This document shows positions 28,633 through 35,949 of a DNA stretch of 40,180 bases, piece by piece. Source of the DNA: a virus; the IMG/VR virus record IMGVR_UViG_3300044691_000363, positions 1 through 40,180 of that record. One strand, given 5' to 3'. Each line of letters opens with the position of its first letter. The first letter of the stretch is position 1. Below the pieces are notes generated by a model. It had not been told where the DNA came from and did not search any database. It was given only the letters and a program-made list of their open reading frames with translations. Made by a program: the position numbers and the translations under genes.

Positions 28633-28672
28633 CGAAAAGCCCGGCCGCTCCCCGCGAAGGGAACGACCGGGC
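28633..28672 (-). terminator. Rho-independent terminator of the late operon
   Basis: A long GC stem, outer arms GCCCGG (28639-28644) and CCGGGC (28667-28672), continued by CGCTCCC/GGGAACG with one mismatch, over a 6-base loop. Read leftward it is followed by TTTTCG (complement of 28633-28638), a proper T-run. It sits just past the DUF1353 gene, so it ends the leftward late operon, and may also stop the rightward operon ending at 28623. Confidence 0.75.
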
Positions 28673-28705
28673 CAAGGTTGCGGCGAGGGAGGTGGGGTCG
28701 CCGGG

Positions 28706-29302
28706 TTAGGAGCCGAATCCTTTCGCGCCGAAGCCGCGCACGGCCGACCAGATCGTGACCCGCTTCCATGTCGGCACGCCGAGCGCGACCATGGCTTCGC
28801 GCAGGATTTCGTCGCACTCGGCCCGAGTGTACGGCACCGCCCGCGTCCGCCCGACGTGGCCGTACCAAAGGAAGGTCCCCTTGGTCCGATAGCAGTTGTC
28901 ATGGGGGATCGAGGCCTCGGCCCAAGGGCCGTCCGGCGGCATGATCCCCCACACGACCTGGGGGATTGAAGCGAGGTCCGTCCTTGACCCGGCGAACATG
29001 CCGACCAGATCACCGGCGTCGGTTCGAAAGCCGATGGTGTTCCGCAGGGCGTAATACTGGTGGCCGTTGCGGAGGACCGGCCTCTGTCCCCTGTTGAACA
29101 GCGGGACCAGTTCGAACTTGCCGGCGAAGCGGTGCGGCGCGATCGGCAGCGGAATCGTCATCCGCACCGCGGCGCCGGACAGCTTGCACGGTCCCGCTGT
29201 ACAGGGGTCGCCAAGCGGCCCGGGGCCGGGCTGGGCGGCAACGGGCCCGGAAACCGCCGCCATGGCGCAGGCGAGCGCCAGGACGGCGTGAAGGAGCCTC
29301 AC
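28706..29302 (-). CDS. Secreted DUF1353 protein
   Basis: A 198-residue protein. The GTG at 29302 gives a signal peptide (R-L-L-H-A-V-L-A-L-A-C-A-M-A-A, then A-A-Q). The core G-S-R-T-D-L-A-S-I-P-Q-V-V-W then S-I-P-H-D-N-C-Y-R is the DUF1353 signature (D-x-A-S-x-P...H-D-x-x-Y). DUF1353 genes are common at the end of phage lysis or tail regions with no known enzyme activity; an exported form suggests an envelope role. It is the last gene of the late operon before the terminator. Confidence 0.75.
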   Translation of the reverse strand: MRLLHAVLALACAMAAVSGPVAAQPGPGPLGDPCTAGPCKLSGAAVRMTIPLPIAPHRFAGKFELVPLFNRGQRPVLRNGHQYYALRNTIGFRTDAGDLVGMFAGSRTDLASIPQVVWGIMPPDGPWAEASIPHDNCYRTKGTFLWYGHVGRTRAVPYTRAECDEILREAMVALGVPTWKRVTIWSAVRGFGAKGFGS

Positions 29303-29307
29303 AGCGG

Positions 29308-29559
29308 CTACTTCGGCGTCTCGGTCGAAACCGGAGCCACGATAGCCCCCGGAGCCGCCGCCTTGCACGTGATCTGGAAGGTGAAGGTCGGGGGTACGCC
29401 GGTTCCGCCCTGATAGATGCGGTCGCAAGTCTCGACGTGGTTGAGGATTTGCTGCAGGGCCGGGTTGGTGGTGGTGGACGGCATCAGGCTTCCGAGGCCA
29501 GCACAGCCAGACAGGGCAACGCACGCGAGCGCGCAGCCCGCGAACAGGAGGGTCTTCAT
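29308..29559 (-). CDS. Small lipoprotein
   Basis: An 83-residue protein with a lipoprotein signal M-K-T-L-L-F-A-G-C-A-L-A-C-V and the lipobox A-L-S-G-C (Cys19), so it should be lipidated and anchored in the outer membrane. Near the lysis genes such a product could be an outer-membrane spanin, but the partner inner-membrane spanin is not evident. A second Cys pair (E-T-C-D-R, I-T-C-K) may form a disulfide. Confidence 0.65.
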   Translation of the reverse strand: MKTLLFAGCALACVALSGCAGLGSLMPSTTTNPALQQILNHVETCDRIYQGGTGVPPTFTFQITCKAAAPGAIVAPVSTETPK

Positions 29560-29708
29560 GGGTGGTCTCCGGGGTTGTGCCCGCGAGGGGCGGTTGGCGG
29601 ATTCCGCGGATATTCGCGGATAACCGTCGATTAACGGCGGTTTTCGCCGGGTTTTGACGGATTTTGCCGAGAGGTGGCGGGACGACCGGAGCCGCCCCGC
29701 CTTGGTGG
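29560..29708. other. Non-coding gap with tandem repeats and hairpin
   Basis: Contains tandem near-repeats ATTCCGCGGAT (29601-29611) and ATTCGCGGAT (29612-29621) and a CGGCG-GTTTT-CGCCG hairpin (29635-29649) that could terminate the leftward gene 29709-29981. The repeats lie just upstream of the lipoprotein gene and may belong to its promoter. Confidence 0.4.
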
Positions 29709-29981
29709 TCAGGCCGGGTCGTAAGTCTCGGCGAAGATGTCAGGCTTGCAGGGATAGAGTTCTCCCCTCACCCCACGGACGATCCAGTCGCCCAGCTCGG
29801 CGGACATCGTGCCTTCCAGGGTTCGGATGCGGAGAAGCGGGCGGCCAAGTTTGCGGGGCTCGAACCAGACCGCTCCGTCCTCAACCGCGGCCATCAGCCA
29901 ATCCGGCCGAGTGTCCTGGCCCACCTTGTTTTCAAACAGGTAGGCCTCGATCACGAGGGGCTTCTTGCGAAACTGCGCCAT
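29709..29981 (-). CDS. Conserved phage protein
   Basis: A 90-residue protein: F-R-K-K-P-L-V-I-E-A at the start, then G-D-W-I-V-R-G-V-R-G-E-L-Y-P-C-K-P-D-I-F near the end. This pattern (K-K-P-x-x-I-E-A ... G-D-W-I-I-x-G-V-x-G-E-x-Y-P-C-K-P-D-I-F) is very widespread in phages of many hosts, with unknown function. It is divergent from 30064-30285. Confidence 0.75.
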   Translation of the reverse strand: MAQFRKKPLVIEAYLFENKVGQDTRPDWLMAAVEDGAVWFEPRKLGRPLLRIRTLEGTMSAELGDWIVRGVRGELYPCKPDIFAETYDPA

Positions 29982-30005
29982 GACTAGCGGATCATCTCAG
30001 TGGTC

Positions 30006-30062
30006 TTGCCTTGGGGGATTATGTCGTTTACATAGAAGGCCGCGCTGATGGAGGGCGCGGCC
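30006..30062 (+). promoter_or_regulatory. Promoter and start-site hairpin of 30064-30285
   Basis: TTGCCT (30006-30011) and TTACAT (30028-30033), 16 bp apart, make a reasonable promoter. Then GGCCGCGC (30038-30045) and GCGCGGCC (30055-30062) form a perfect 8-bp stem whose 9-base loop (30046-30054) carries the GGAGG ribosome site, and the ATG follows one base after the stem. The hairpin therefore holds the ribosome site in its loop and could gate translation. Confidence 0.55.
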
Positions 30063-30063
30063 T

Positions 30064-30285
30064 ATGCGTGCGCCAAGCCATCTGCTCATCCAAGATGAGC
30101 CAGCGACCCGAGAAGAGGCGATTGAACGTCTAGCCGAGGAGCTTCACTTCAAGATGGAGCATCTGGACCCAGGCGACGGCCCCTGGAGCGAGTTGCTTGA
30201 CTACGAGCGGGAGTTCTACCGGCAGTGTGTGGATTGGGTATTAGCCCACCGAAAGCTGGTACTCCGAGCGCTGGAGCGCCGATAG
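30064..30285 (+). CDS. 73-residue accessory protein
   Basis: M-R-A-P-S-H-L-L-I-Q-D-E-P-A-T onward; acidic helical protein with EEAIERLAEELHFKMEHLDP and a EFYRQCVDWVLAHRKL helix. It is a rightward gene inside the leftward late operon with its own promoter, typical of a moron expressed independently. Its 3' half overlaps the tail of the opposite HNH frame. Confidence 0.6.
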   Translation: MRAPSHLLIQDEPATREEAIERLAEELHFKMEHLDPGDGPWSELLDYEREFYRQCVDWVLAHRKLVLRALERR

Positions 30286-31123
30286 GTCGACCCACGACTG
30301 CTATGAATGATGGGGTGGGCCGATTGGCGAAAAACCTCATCCCCACGACATAGACGCGCTCCACGACCGGCCCAACTACCGTCCATCTCGGCACCGAGGC
30401 CAAGTTGATGGTCAAGAAGTGAAGCTCGGACATCCCCACGTCATGGCTGTCGTGTATTCCCATAAGGTGCGCATCGAACGGCGGTTCATTTGCGAGGATG
30501 TAGCCAGTCAGAAAGGGAGTGAACGCGTCGGGGCCAAGCTTAGCGCAGGCATAGGCGTGCGCCGTCTTGGCGATGACTTGGCCGAGCACGCCCATGTGCC
30601 CATAGTAGGATGTTTTGTAATGTGCCGGGCGACCGACCCACTTCAATGCCACCGGATTCCAGTCGCGTTGTCCGAACATCCCCAATTGAAAACTCTTCTG
30701 CGCGTCCTTTGGCGCCGCGCCGGTCAGTATGCCCGGAAGGTTGTCCGAAATCGGAAGCGCCAGCATGAAGGGTGCGGCGTTGGCGAGTGGGAGGTCCGCC
30801 AACTCGCCGTCGTCGGCGTACTCTATCCTGGCGGTCAGCGGGCGCGACTTTCTCTTTCGTGACCGCACGCCGACGACGCCGCGCGCGAACTGGAATTCAC
30901 TGTTGATGACATGAGATTCAAATTTGTTGGTGTGCTTGGCGCAGCACGTACAGCTTGCGCGTAGGTAGACAAGATCGCCGCCCAGGCCATCCGCGATGAT
31001 GTGTTCGCGTGTTAGATCGACCTCGGGCGGCTTTTTTCCGCAGTAGATGCATCTGTCGGCAGGGCCTAAATTCTCTACCGGCCCGCGTGGCCACGGAGCT
31101 TTGTAGAAAATGTCTGACAAGAC
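30149..31123 (-). CDS. HNH endonuclease, accessory insertion
   Basis: A 324-residue HNH-type protein. The N-terminal zinc/HNH core is C-I-Y-C-G-K-K-P-P-E-V-D, then TREHIIADGLGGDLVYLRAS, then C-T-C-C-A-K-H-T-N-K-F. The rest (about 100-280) is a large unrecognised domain. It is visibly more AT-rich than the phage backbone. The last 45 codons run opposite the gene 30064-30285 and look low quality, so the natural end may have been lost. No good ATG exists; I use a TTG at 31123 with AGGA upstream. Confidence 0.65.
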   Translation of the reverse strand, partial: VLSDIFYKAPWPRGPVENLGPADRCIYCGKKPPEVDLTREHIIADGLGGDLVYLRASCTCCAKHTNKFESHVINSEFQFARGVVGVRSRKRKSRPLTARIEYADDGELADLPLANAAPFMLALPISDNLPGILTGAAPKDAQKSFQLGMFGQRDWNPVALKWVGRPAHYKTSYYGHMGVLGQVIAKTAHAYACAKLGPDAFTPFLTGYILANEPPFDAHLMGIHDSHDVGMSELHFLTINLASVPRWTVVGPVVERVYVVGMRFFANRPTPSFIAVVGRPIGAPALGVPAFGGLIPNPHTAGRTPARSQATRSRGRRLGPDAPS

Positions 31124-31271
31124 GGTTGATCCTGACGAAGTGCCCCCTGAGGAGGCCGCGCGACGCCGCGACGAAATTGTTCGGCGCATGATCGCTACGC
31201 CACCCCAACCGCGCCCGTCAAAGCCTGATGGTTCCAAGCGCGGTAGACCGCCCAAGGCGAAGTCTCAGTAG
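31110..31271 (+). CDS. 53-residue alphaproteobacterial-type small protein
   Basis: M-S-D-K-T-V-D-P-D-E-V-P-P-E-E-A-A onward, then R-R-R-D-E-I-V-R-R-M-I-A-T-P-P-Q-P-R-P-S-K and a basic R-G-R-P-P-K tail. The R-D-x-x-x-R-R-M-x-x-T-P-P-x-P pattern is frequent in short proteins of alphaproteobacterial chromosomes and plasmids, sometimes with toxin-antitoxin loci. It is divergent from the HNH gene, overlapping its start by 14 bases. Confidence 0.55.
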   Translation: MSDKTVDPDEVPPEEAARRRDEIVRRMIATPPQPRPSKPDGSKRGRPPKAKSQ

Positions 31272-31325
31272 CTTCGCCCTCGCATCTTTCCCTTGCCCTT
31301 GGTTCGCCAGCGCCCCTTGTGATGG

Positions 31326-32306
31326 TTATGCGTACCCTTCGGCGGCGTAGAGGCCAAAGGATCGCCTGCCGTGAGGCTGTCGGTAAGTCAGACGCTTGCC
31401 AACGGCGCCAGCCACCAGACGGGCCGCGCGGGTCGCGTCGTCCACGCCAACGGCGATCCGGTTCGAGTACCTGAAATCGAACTCGGCGATGTAGCGGTGC
31501 ACGTGCCGCGAGGCACAGTGTTGGTAGACGCCTTTCATCCCGCGCTTGAAGATCGAATAGAACCCTTCGACCGTGTTCGTGTGGATGCGGCCATCGGATT
31601 GCGAGACGTACTCGCCCTTGCCGTGGTTCACGACGCCATGGGCTGAGAAGTTCCAGCCAAGCGACGTGTAGCGGGTCGCCTCGTCGCTCATCAGCCACGC
31701 CTCGCGGGCGATATTGGCTTCGATGATCGGCGTGATGGTGGACATGCGCAGGTCCTTCACCACGAAGCTGCGGGCCTCGCCGGTGGAACGGTCCACCAAG
31801 GAAAGCACCTTGTTCATGTTGTGGATGCCGAACTTCTCCTTCGGGCCCGGTGGCGTGAGAATGTCGCGACCGATGAACGTCTCATCGACTTCGACGGGCG
31901 TTCCGTCGCCACCCATCGGCGGAAGATCACCAGCGGGGCGCATTGCTTCACGGATGCGATGAGCCATGAACCAGGCGGTGCGGTACGAACCGAAGCCGAG
32001 CATCCGATACAGCTGATGGGCGCTGATGCCCTTCTTGCTGGAAGCCATCAGGTGCGAGGCCAGCAGCCATTTGTGCATCAGGATATGCGACCGCTCGTAG
32101 ACGGTCCCCATGGTCGCGGTGAAGGGCTTGCGGCAGGCGCGGCAGTTGTAGAGCCCGCGACGCGTCGTCTTGCCGGTCGAGCCCTCCGACTGGCCGACGA
32201 CACCGCAATGCGGGCAGGAGCGCCCGGTAGGCCAACGGATCGCTTCGAAGTGCGTCCAAGCGGCGTCTTCGTCGGTGAAAATCGGGTTCGTCAGGTCGGC
32301 GGTCAT
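31326..32306 (-). mobile_element. IS1595-type (ISXO2-like) transposase gene
   Basis: A 326-residue transposase. An N-terminal zinc ribbon (C-P-H-C at 31-34, C-R-A-C at 55-58) is followed by HTH-like KKGISAHQLYRMLGFG and a DDE/N core: Asp141 (V-E-V-D-E-T-F-I-G), Asp208 (L-M-S-D-E-A) and Glu247 in H-T-N-T-V-E-G-F-Y. The frame is full length and seems intact. I could find no matching terminal inverted repeats or target duplication around it, so the element's ends are undefined; it may be a stranded or domesticated copy. Confidence 0.85.
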
Positions 32307-32347
32307 CAGGGTCTCTCCAGTGAGAAAACCCTAGCAAATCGCCCATT

Positions 32348-32635
32348 CTATCTCAAGTGCATAATCGCCTTGCCTTGGGCGTTTTCGAGGACGCCCCAGT
32401 CGTACCAGTTGCCGCCGATCCCCTTCGAGATGGCGTCTTGGTCAGGACCGGGCTCGCCCCCGACAAAGAACTGCGTCGTGCGGTTGCCTTCATCGGCGAC
32501 GCCGACCTTGTCCTTGAAGACGTAGACTTCCTTGACGCCGTTATCGGTGGCAGTGACCCAGATGCCGGCGCACTCCATGACAGCGACACGGCCAGACGGA
32601 GTCGGGGTGTTCTGGTAGAGCTTCAGGGTGAACAT
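32348..32635 (-). CDS. Conserved-looking phage protein
   Basis: A 95-residue protein: M-F-T-L-K-L-Y-Q-N-T onward, E-C-A-G-I-W-V-T-A-T, F-F-V-G-G, and the ending W-Y-D-W-G-V-L-E-N-A-Q-G-K. It resembles small beta-rich phage proteins encoded near lysis genes. It lies between the secreted HNH-like gene and the transposase. Confidence 0.6.
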   Translation of the reverse strand: MFTLKLYQNTPTPSGRVAVMECAGIWVTATDNGVKEVYVFKDKVGVADEGNRTTQFFVGGEPGPDQDAISKGIGGNWYDWGVLENAQGKAIMHLR

Positions 32636-32707
32636 GGGGGTTCTTCTTCTGCTGATCGGCTATCGGCGGCCGTCGCCTTCAGCCGCAGAGCGCGGCGGAA
32701 CTTGGGA

Positions 32708-33196
32708 TCAGTGGCCGCTCGGCATGAGCGGATAGGGATGGTGCGCGGCAATCCAGGCGGCGGTGAACGCCTGCCCTTGCGCGATGGTCATCGTGTGGGT
32801 CTTGCAGATCGCGCGGTGAACGACGCCCTCGACCTGATGATCCTTGGTTCGCGCGCCGCTCGGCCCGGTCCAGTATTGGGGCCGCAGGTTCGCCGGATTG
32901 CGGGGATCTCCGCCGTTGGAGATCGCCTGCACATGGTCCTCCTCGTAGAGGCGCAGGTTCGTGCCCGGCGGCAGTTGGGACGCCTTCAGCTTGTTCGTGT
33001 AGGAGCCTGGCGGCCGAATTGGCGGAAGGTCCCAGTTGGGGACGCAGATGGTCTTGGCGGCGTTCGCATCGGTCACGGCCGGGTTCATGGCGCCAAGAGT
33101 CGGGTGCGGGTCGGCTGGAAGCGGATCAGCCGTCTGCGCGACCGCGGTTCCGGCCAGCAGTGAGCACGCCACGAGGGCGATGATGGCGAGACGCAT
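32708..33196 (-). CDS. Secreted HNH-like nuclease
   Basis: A 162-residue protein with a signal peptide (M-R-L-A-I-I-A-L-V-A-C-S-L-L-A then A-V-A-Q). The mature part contains Y-E-E-D-H-V-Q-A-I-S-N-G-G, N-P-A-N-L-R-P-Q-Y-W, a K-D-H-Q-V-E segment and a C-terminal helix with I-C-K-T-H. This E-D-H ... N-L ... K-D-x-x-E pattern is that of exported HNH-type nuclease-like proteins. A periplasmic nuclease could degrade host or incoming DNA at lysis or exclude other phages. Confidence 0.65.
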   Translation of the reverse strand: MRLAIIALVACSLLAGTAVAQTADPLPADPHPTLGAMNPAVTDANAAKTICVPNWDLPPIRPPGSYTNKLKASQLPPGTNLRLYEEDHVQAISNGGDPRNPANLRPQYWTGPSGARTKDHQVEGVVHRAICKTHTMTIAQGQAFTAAWIAAHHPYPLMPSGH

Positions 33197-33208
33197 GGGA
33201 TCTCCGGT

Positions 33209-33298
33209 TCAGCGGATTTGCTTGAGGATCACGAGGACCGCCAAGGCGGCCACGATCAGCGCGGCGGCGTAGAAGAGGCAGTCGGGGTCGAAGTTCAT
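33209..33298 (-). CDS. 29-residue membrane peptide of lysis cassette
   Basis: M-N-F-D-P-D-C-L-F-Y onward, with one membrane helix AAALIVAALAVLVILK. It is coupled to the endolysin by an ATGA overlap and its stop lies just before the ribosome site of the secreted HNH-like gene. It might be a holin accessory or small holin; not proven. Confidence 0.55.
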   Translation of the reverse strand: MNFDPDCLFYAAALIVAALAVLVILKQIR

Positions 33299-33915
33299 GC
33301 GGCCCGGATGCCGAAGATGCCCTTGGCCCGGGCGACCGCGGCCTTGCGCTCGGGGAGGCCCGTCAGCCCGCCATTGATCGCCCGGGTGATGCCCTCGATG
33401 TCATCGGCGTCGGCCCTAGCGTTGAGGCCGTGGTCGGACCAGTAGAGGGCCGCGATCCGCGCGCCAGGGACCGGCTGAGCGGCCAACTCCGGGTGCTTGG
33501 TCAGCGGCAGACCAAGGGCGGCGCCATACATCCGGTAGGCCGCGCGACCGGTGATCATCATGGGTCCGCGCCCGATGAACTTGCCGGCGTCATCTGACGT
33601 GACGTTGCCCATCCGGCCGGAGTACACACGGACAGCGAGCGCGTCGGGATTGTGGGCGAAGGGCTCGGCGGATGCGAGGGTCGGGAACCGCCCCGGCCAG
33701 ACCTGGCAGAGCCGTTCGGCGGAGTAGCTCAAGTTCTCCGTCAGGTGGACGAAGCCGGCCGATTCCTCGCACAGCTGGCCCAGCCAATGCGCGAGCCGCA
33801 GGGGCGTGTTGATCTCCCGCTCGGCGGCGGCGGAGGACAGGGCCGGCGCCCATACCTCGGCGTCGCAATCAGGTGCGAGTGCGGCGAGTTGAGCGGCGGT
33901 CAGCAGATCAGGCAT
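33295..33915 (-). CDS. GH19 endolysin (chitinase-like muramidase)
   Basis: A 206-residue glycoside hydrolase family 19 protein that would cut peptidoglycan glycan strands at lysis. L-A-H-W-L-G-Q-L-C-E-E-S-A-G-F carries the first catalytic Glu (about 51), and L-T-E-N-L-S-Y-S-A-E-R-L the second (about 60). G-K-F-I-G-R-G-P-M-M-I-T-G-R-A-A-Y is the substrate-groove box. There is no signal peptide, so export needs a holin. The start at 33915 is chosen since the homology begins there. Confidence 0.9.
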   Translation of the reverse strand: MPDLLTAAQLAALAPDCDAEVWAPALSSAAAEREINTPLRLAHWLGQLCEESAGFVHLTENLSYSAERLCQVWPGRFPTLASAEPFAHNPDALAVRVYSGRMGNVTSDDAGKFIGRGPMMITGRAAYRMYGAALGLPLTKHPELAAQPVPGARIAALYWSDHGLNARADADDIEGITRAINGGLTGLPERKAAVARAKGIFGIRAA

Positions 33916-34081
33916 GATCGCCCCTCCCGGTTCCATTGAAGCGAAGCCCGGCGTCAGGCTCGTAGGTCGGGATCGGGCGGCGGAACTCGGCGTCGCAGAG
34001 CGCCCTCACCTCCGCCAGCGTGGGGAGCCGGGAGGCATCCGCGCCAAGTGCTGGCTCGATCTCGCCGAGCGGCAGCAGCAC
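33908..34081 (-). CDS. 57-residue hypothetical protein in lysis cassette
   Basis: A GTG start two bases after the preceding TAG; I read M-L-L-P-L-G-E-I-E-P-A-L-G onward and P-T-L-A-E-V-R-A-L-C-D. The end overlaps the endolysin start by eight bases. The coupling on both sides supports it. The function is unknown. Confidence 0.55.
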   Translation of the reverse strand: MLLPLGEIEPALGADASRLPTLAEVRALCDAEFRRPIPTYEPDAGLRFNGTGRGDHA

Positions 34082-34083
34082 GG

Positions 34084-34530
34084 CTACGGGTGCTTGCCGG
34101 AAAGCCCTATCGCCGCCGCAATGGCGAATAGGACGGTGAGCAGCCAGGGCATGTTCTTCGCGAGCCAGCCGAACACCCCGCCAGCGCCCTCGATCCGGCT
34201 CCTGAAGGTCTCCAGGGCCGCTGTGCGGGCTGCCAGGTCGGTCAGGCCGTCGCGCATCTCGGTCGTGATCTTGCTGGCCGTGTTGACCAGATCGGAGCGA
34301 CCGTCGGAGCCAACCTTCTCGATGGCGGCCCCGAGCTTCGCCATTTCCGCTGGGATCGCTTGGGCTTCCGTCGCGACCCGAAGCGCCCTCGCCGTGTCGC
34401 GGGCCTCGCGGGCGTCGTCTCGGGTTTCGGTGACGCGGGCGTTGGTCTCCGTGATCCGCCCGTCCATGCCCCGGATCAGCGCGAGGATTTCGCGGTAGCT
34501 GCCTTTGTCGAGGTCGGCGTCAGTGGGCAT
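34084..34530 (-). CDS. Coiled-coil membrane-anchored protein
   Basis: A 148-residue protein. A coiled coil (about 20-75, with TETNARVTETRDDAREARD) is followed by a C-terminal membrane helix M-P-W-L-L-T-V-L-F-A-I-A-A-A-I. AGGAG lies 10 bases before the ATG at 34530. An in-frame ATG at 34629, overlapping the holin stop, would add a Pro/Arg-rich leader of 33 residues. Next to a holin, the layout suggests an inner-membrane spanin or holin partner. Confidence 0.6.
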   Translation of the reverse strand: MPTDADLDKGSYREILALIRGMDGRITETNARVTETRDDAREARDTARALRVATEAQAIPAEMAKLGAAIEKVGSDGRSDLVNTASKITTEMRDGLTDLAARTAALETFRSRIEGAGGVFGWLAKNMPWLLTVLFAIAAAIGLSGKHP

Positions 34531-34628
34531 CGGCTTGATACTCCTGGGCGCCGATGCTCTCGGTCGCGGCTGAGGTGAAGGGGCCCGGCGCGCGGGCTGC
34601 GGTCGGGTGTGGCGCTCGAGCCGGCGCA

Positions 34629-34958
34629 TCAGGAACCTGAGTTCGCGCCGGCTAGCTGAGCGATAGTGGCGCTCTGCGTCTTGCTGCCGCTGGACGAGCC
34701 TAGCCAGAAGCCGATGGCCAGAGACACGGCGTTGGTCACGGCGGCGATCAGACCGCCCAAGACGCCCAGCATCACCGGGTCAATCTTCACGCCGAACGCG
34801 ATCAGGGCGAAGATCCCGACGCCGACCGCATTGAACTGGCCAAGCAGGACGTAGGTGACGATCGCCTGCGTCGAGGTGCGATCCGATGGCGTCGCGGCAG
34901 TCGTCGGCGCTACGGCAGGCGCAGCTTCAACCGCCGCATCGGGCTTGGGCGTGGCCAT
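34629..34958 (-). CDS. Putative holin
   Basis: A 109-residue protein: a Pro/Ala/Thr-rich cytoplasmic-like N-terminus, then two membrane helices, A-I-V-T-Y-V-L-L-G-Q-F-N-A-V-G-V-G-I-F-A and V-L-G-G-L-I-A-A-V-T-N-A-V-S-L-A-I-G-F, and a polar tail with G-S-S-S-G-S-K. The family is a holin-like group encoded near lysins. It would make membrane holes at the end of infection to release the endolysin. Confidence 0.7.
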   Translation of the reverse strand: MATPKPDAAVEAAPAVAPTTAATPSDRTSTQAIVTYVLLGQFNAVGVGIFALIAFGVKIDPVMLGVLGGLIAAVTNAVSLAIGFWLGSSSGSKTQSATIAQLAGANSGS

Positions 34959-34994
34959 GCGGCCTCCTGGGTCTGGGGGAAACAGTCGGCGCGA

Positions 34995-35315
34995 TCAGGC
35001 GGCGGGCTTCTGCAGCGCCAAGCCGCCCTCCACGGCGTCGGCCATCCGGTTGTCGGCCTTGAGGATCGCGTCGACGGTGACTTGCGCCGGGCCGCCCTGC
35101 GCCTGGATCGCCTCAAGCGCGACGGCGCAGCGGGTCACCGCGTCGATCAGGGCTGGCGGAACGGCAAGCATGATGCCGGCGGCCAGCGCATCGGCGATCT
35201 TCTCAGCGATCAGGTTCAGAGCTTCCGCCGCGAGGATCGTGGGCGTCTCCTGGCCCTTGGGGATGCCCTCGTTGGAGGCTTCAGCGTCGATCTGGGCATG
35301 GGTTGGGGTGGCCAT
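34995..35315 (-). CDS. Hypothetical helical protein in lysis cassette
   Basis: A 106-residue helical protein, M-A-T-P-T-H-A-Q-I-D onward, with LAAGIMLAVPPALIDAVTRC in the middle, possibly amphipathic rather than membrane-spanning. AAAGGA is present upstream of the ATG. It precedes the holin in the late operon. The function is unknown. Confidence 0.55.
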   Translation of the reverse strand: MATPTHAQIDAEASNEGIPKGQETPTILAAEALNLIAEKIADALAAGIMLAVPPALIDAVTRCAVALEAIQAQGGPAQVTVDAILKADNRMADAVEGGLALQKPAA

Positions 35316-35319
35316 GGGT

Positions 35320-35400
35320 CTATCCTTTCAGGAGGGCGAAGACGGTGATCAGGGCGAGCAGCGCGAGGGCCAGGCCGGACGCGAACATGCGGCGGGTCAT
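35320..35400 (-). CDS. 26-residue membrane peptide
   Basis: M-T-R-R-M-F-A-S-G onward, then one helix LALALLALITVFALL. It overlaps the wHTH gene stop (ATGA) and precedes 34995-35315 closely. Basic N-terminus suggests N-in topology. A role in lysis is inferred from position. Confidence 0.5.
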   Translation of the reverse strand: MTRRMFASGLALALLALITVFALLKG

Positions 35401-35771
35401 GGGGTCGGCTCGAGCGGCCGTTTCAGGAGGCGGTCGTGGAAGGCTTTGCTCATCCGGTAGCCAAGGCCGTATTCGGTGATGGCGCAGCCCTTGCCGAGCT
35501 TCCGGCGGGCGCGCTTGACGGCGGCATCCACGGCACGGTCGTAGCGGTCTGGCCGTTCCGGCATGCGGCTGAGGATGTAGTCTCGGGTCAGGGTTCGCGG
35601 GCAGGCCTCAAAGAGCAGTTGCATCACCCGTGCTGGCATCGCCTGCAGGCCTAGCAGCCACTCGGGCGAGACTTCTGGCGGATGAGTCAGGGCTTCGATC
35701 TGGCGCTTCAGCTCGGCGATTTCGGCGCGCAAGGCCTCGATGTCGCGCGACCGACCCGGCGTCATGTCCAT
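35397..35771 (-). CDS. Winged-helix protein, OmpR-type DNA-binding fold
   Basis: A 124-residue protein. A coiled coil (RAEIAELKRQIEAL) is followed by W-L-L-G-L-Q-A-M-P-A-R-V-M-Q-L-L-F-E, then Y-D-R-A-V-D-A-A-V-K-R-A-R-R-K-L-G and Y-G-L-G-Y-R-M, the pattern of the OmpR/PhoB winged helix (R-L-R-x-K-L, T-x-x-G-x-G-Y). No receiver domain. It may control late transcription. GAGG lies before the ATG at 35771. Confidence 0.65.
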   Translation of the reverse strand: MDMTPGRSRDIEALRAEIAELKRQIEALTHPPEVSPEWLLGLQAMPARVMQLLFEACPRTLTRDYILSRMPERPDRYDRAVDAAVKRARRKLGKGCAITEYGLGYRMSKAFHDRLLKRPLEPTP

Positions 35772-35841
35772 GATCACCTCGCGAGATGGGATTGCGCGCC
35801 CTAGCTGTGCGGTTGGCGCGGTTTGTGCTTAGGTTGCGGGT

Positions 35842-35949
35842 ATGCTCACGCCAACAAACCTCGCGGCGGCCTTCGTCGGGCTCATGATCGTAGGGGCGCT
35901 AGTCGCCGTCCTGTTTATACTGGCGCTGCTTTTCGGGGGCGGTCGCTAG
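35842..35949 (+). CDS. 35-residue rightward membrane peptide
   Basis: M-L-T-P-T-N-L-A-A-A-F onward, then V-G-L-M-I-V-G-A-L-V-A-V-L-F-I-L-A-L-L-F, one membrane helix. It lies between leftward genes and its TAG shares CTAG with the stop of the glycosyltransferase gene. No clear promoter; the hydrophobic pattern is the main support. Confidence 0.4.
   Translation: MLTPTNLAAAFVGLMIVGALVAVLFILALLFGGGR

Noticed and set aside
31272-32347. Terminal inverted repeats of an IS1595 element
   Set aside because: I compared the sequence on both sides of the transposase and found no convincing inverted match or target duplication; only a local AGGGT/ACCCT hairpin near 32308-32332.
31821-33163. Long plus-strand frames opposite the transposase and the secreted HNH-like gene
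   Set aside because: Both lie antisense to genes with clear family motifs.
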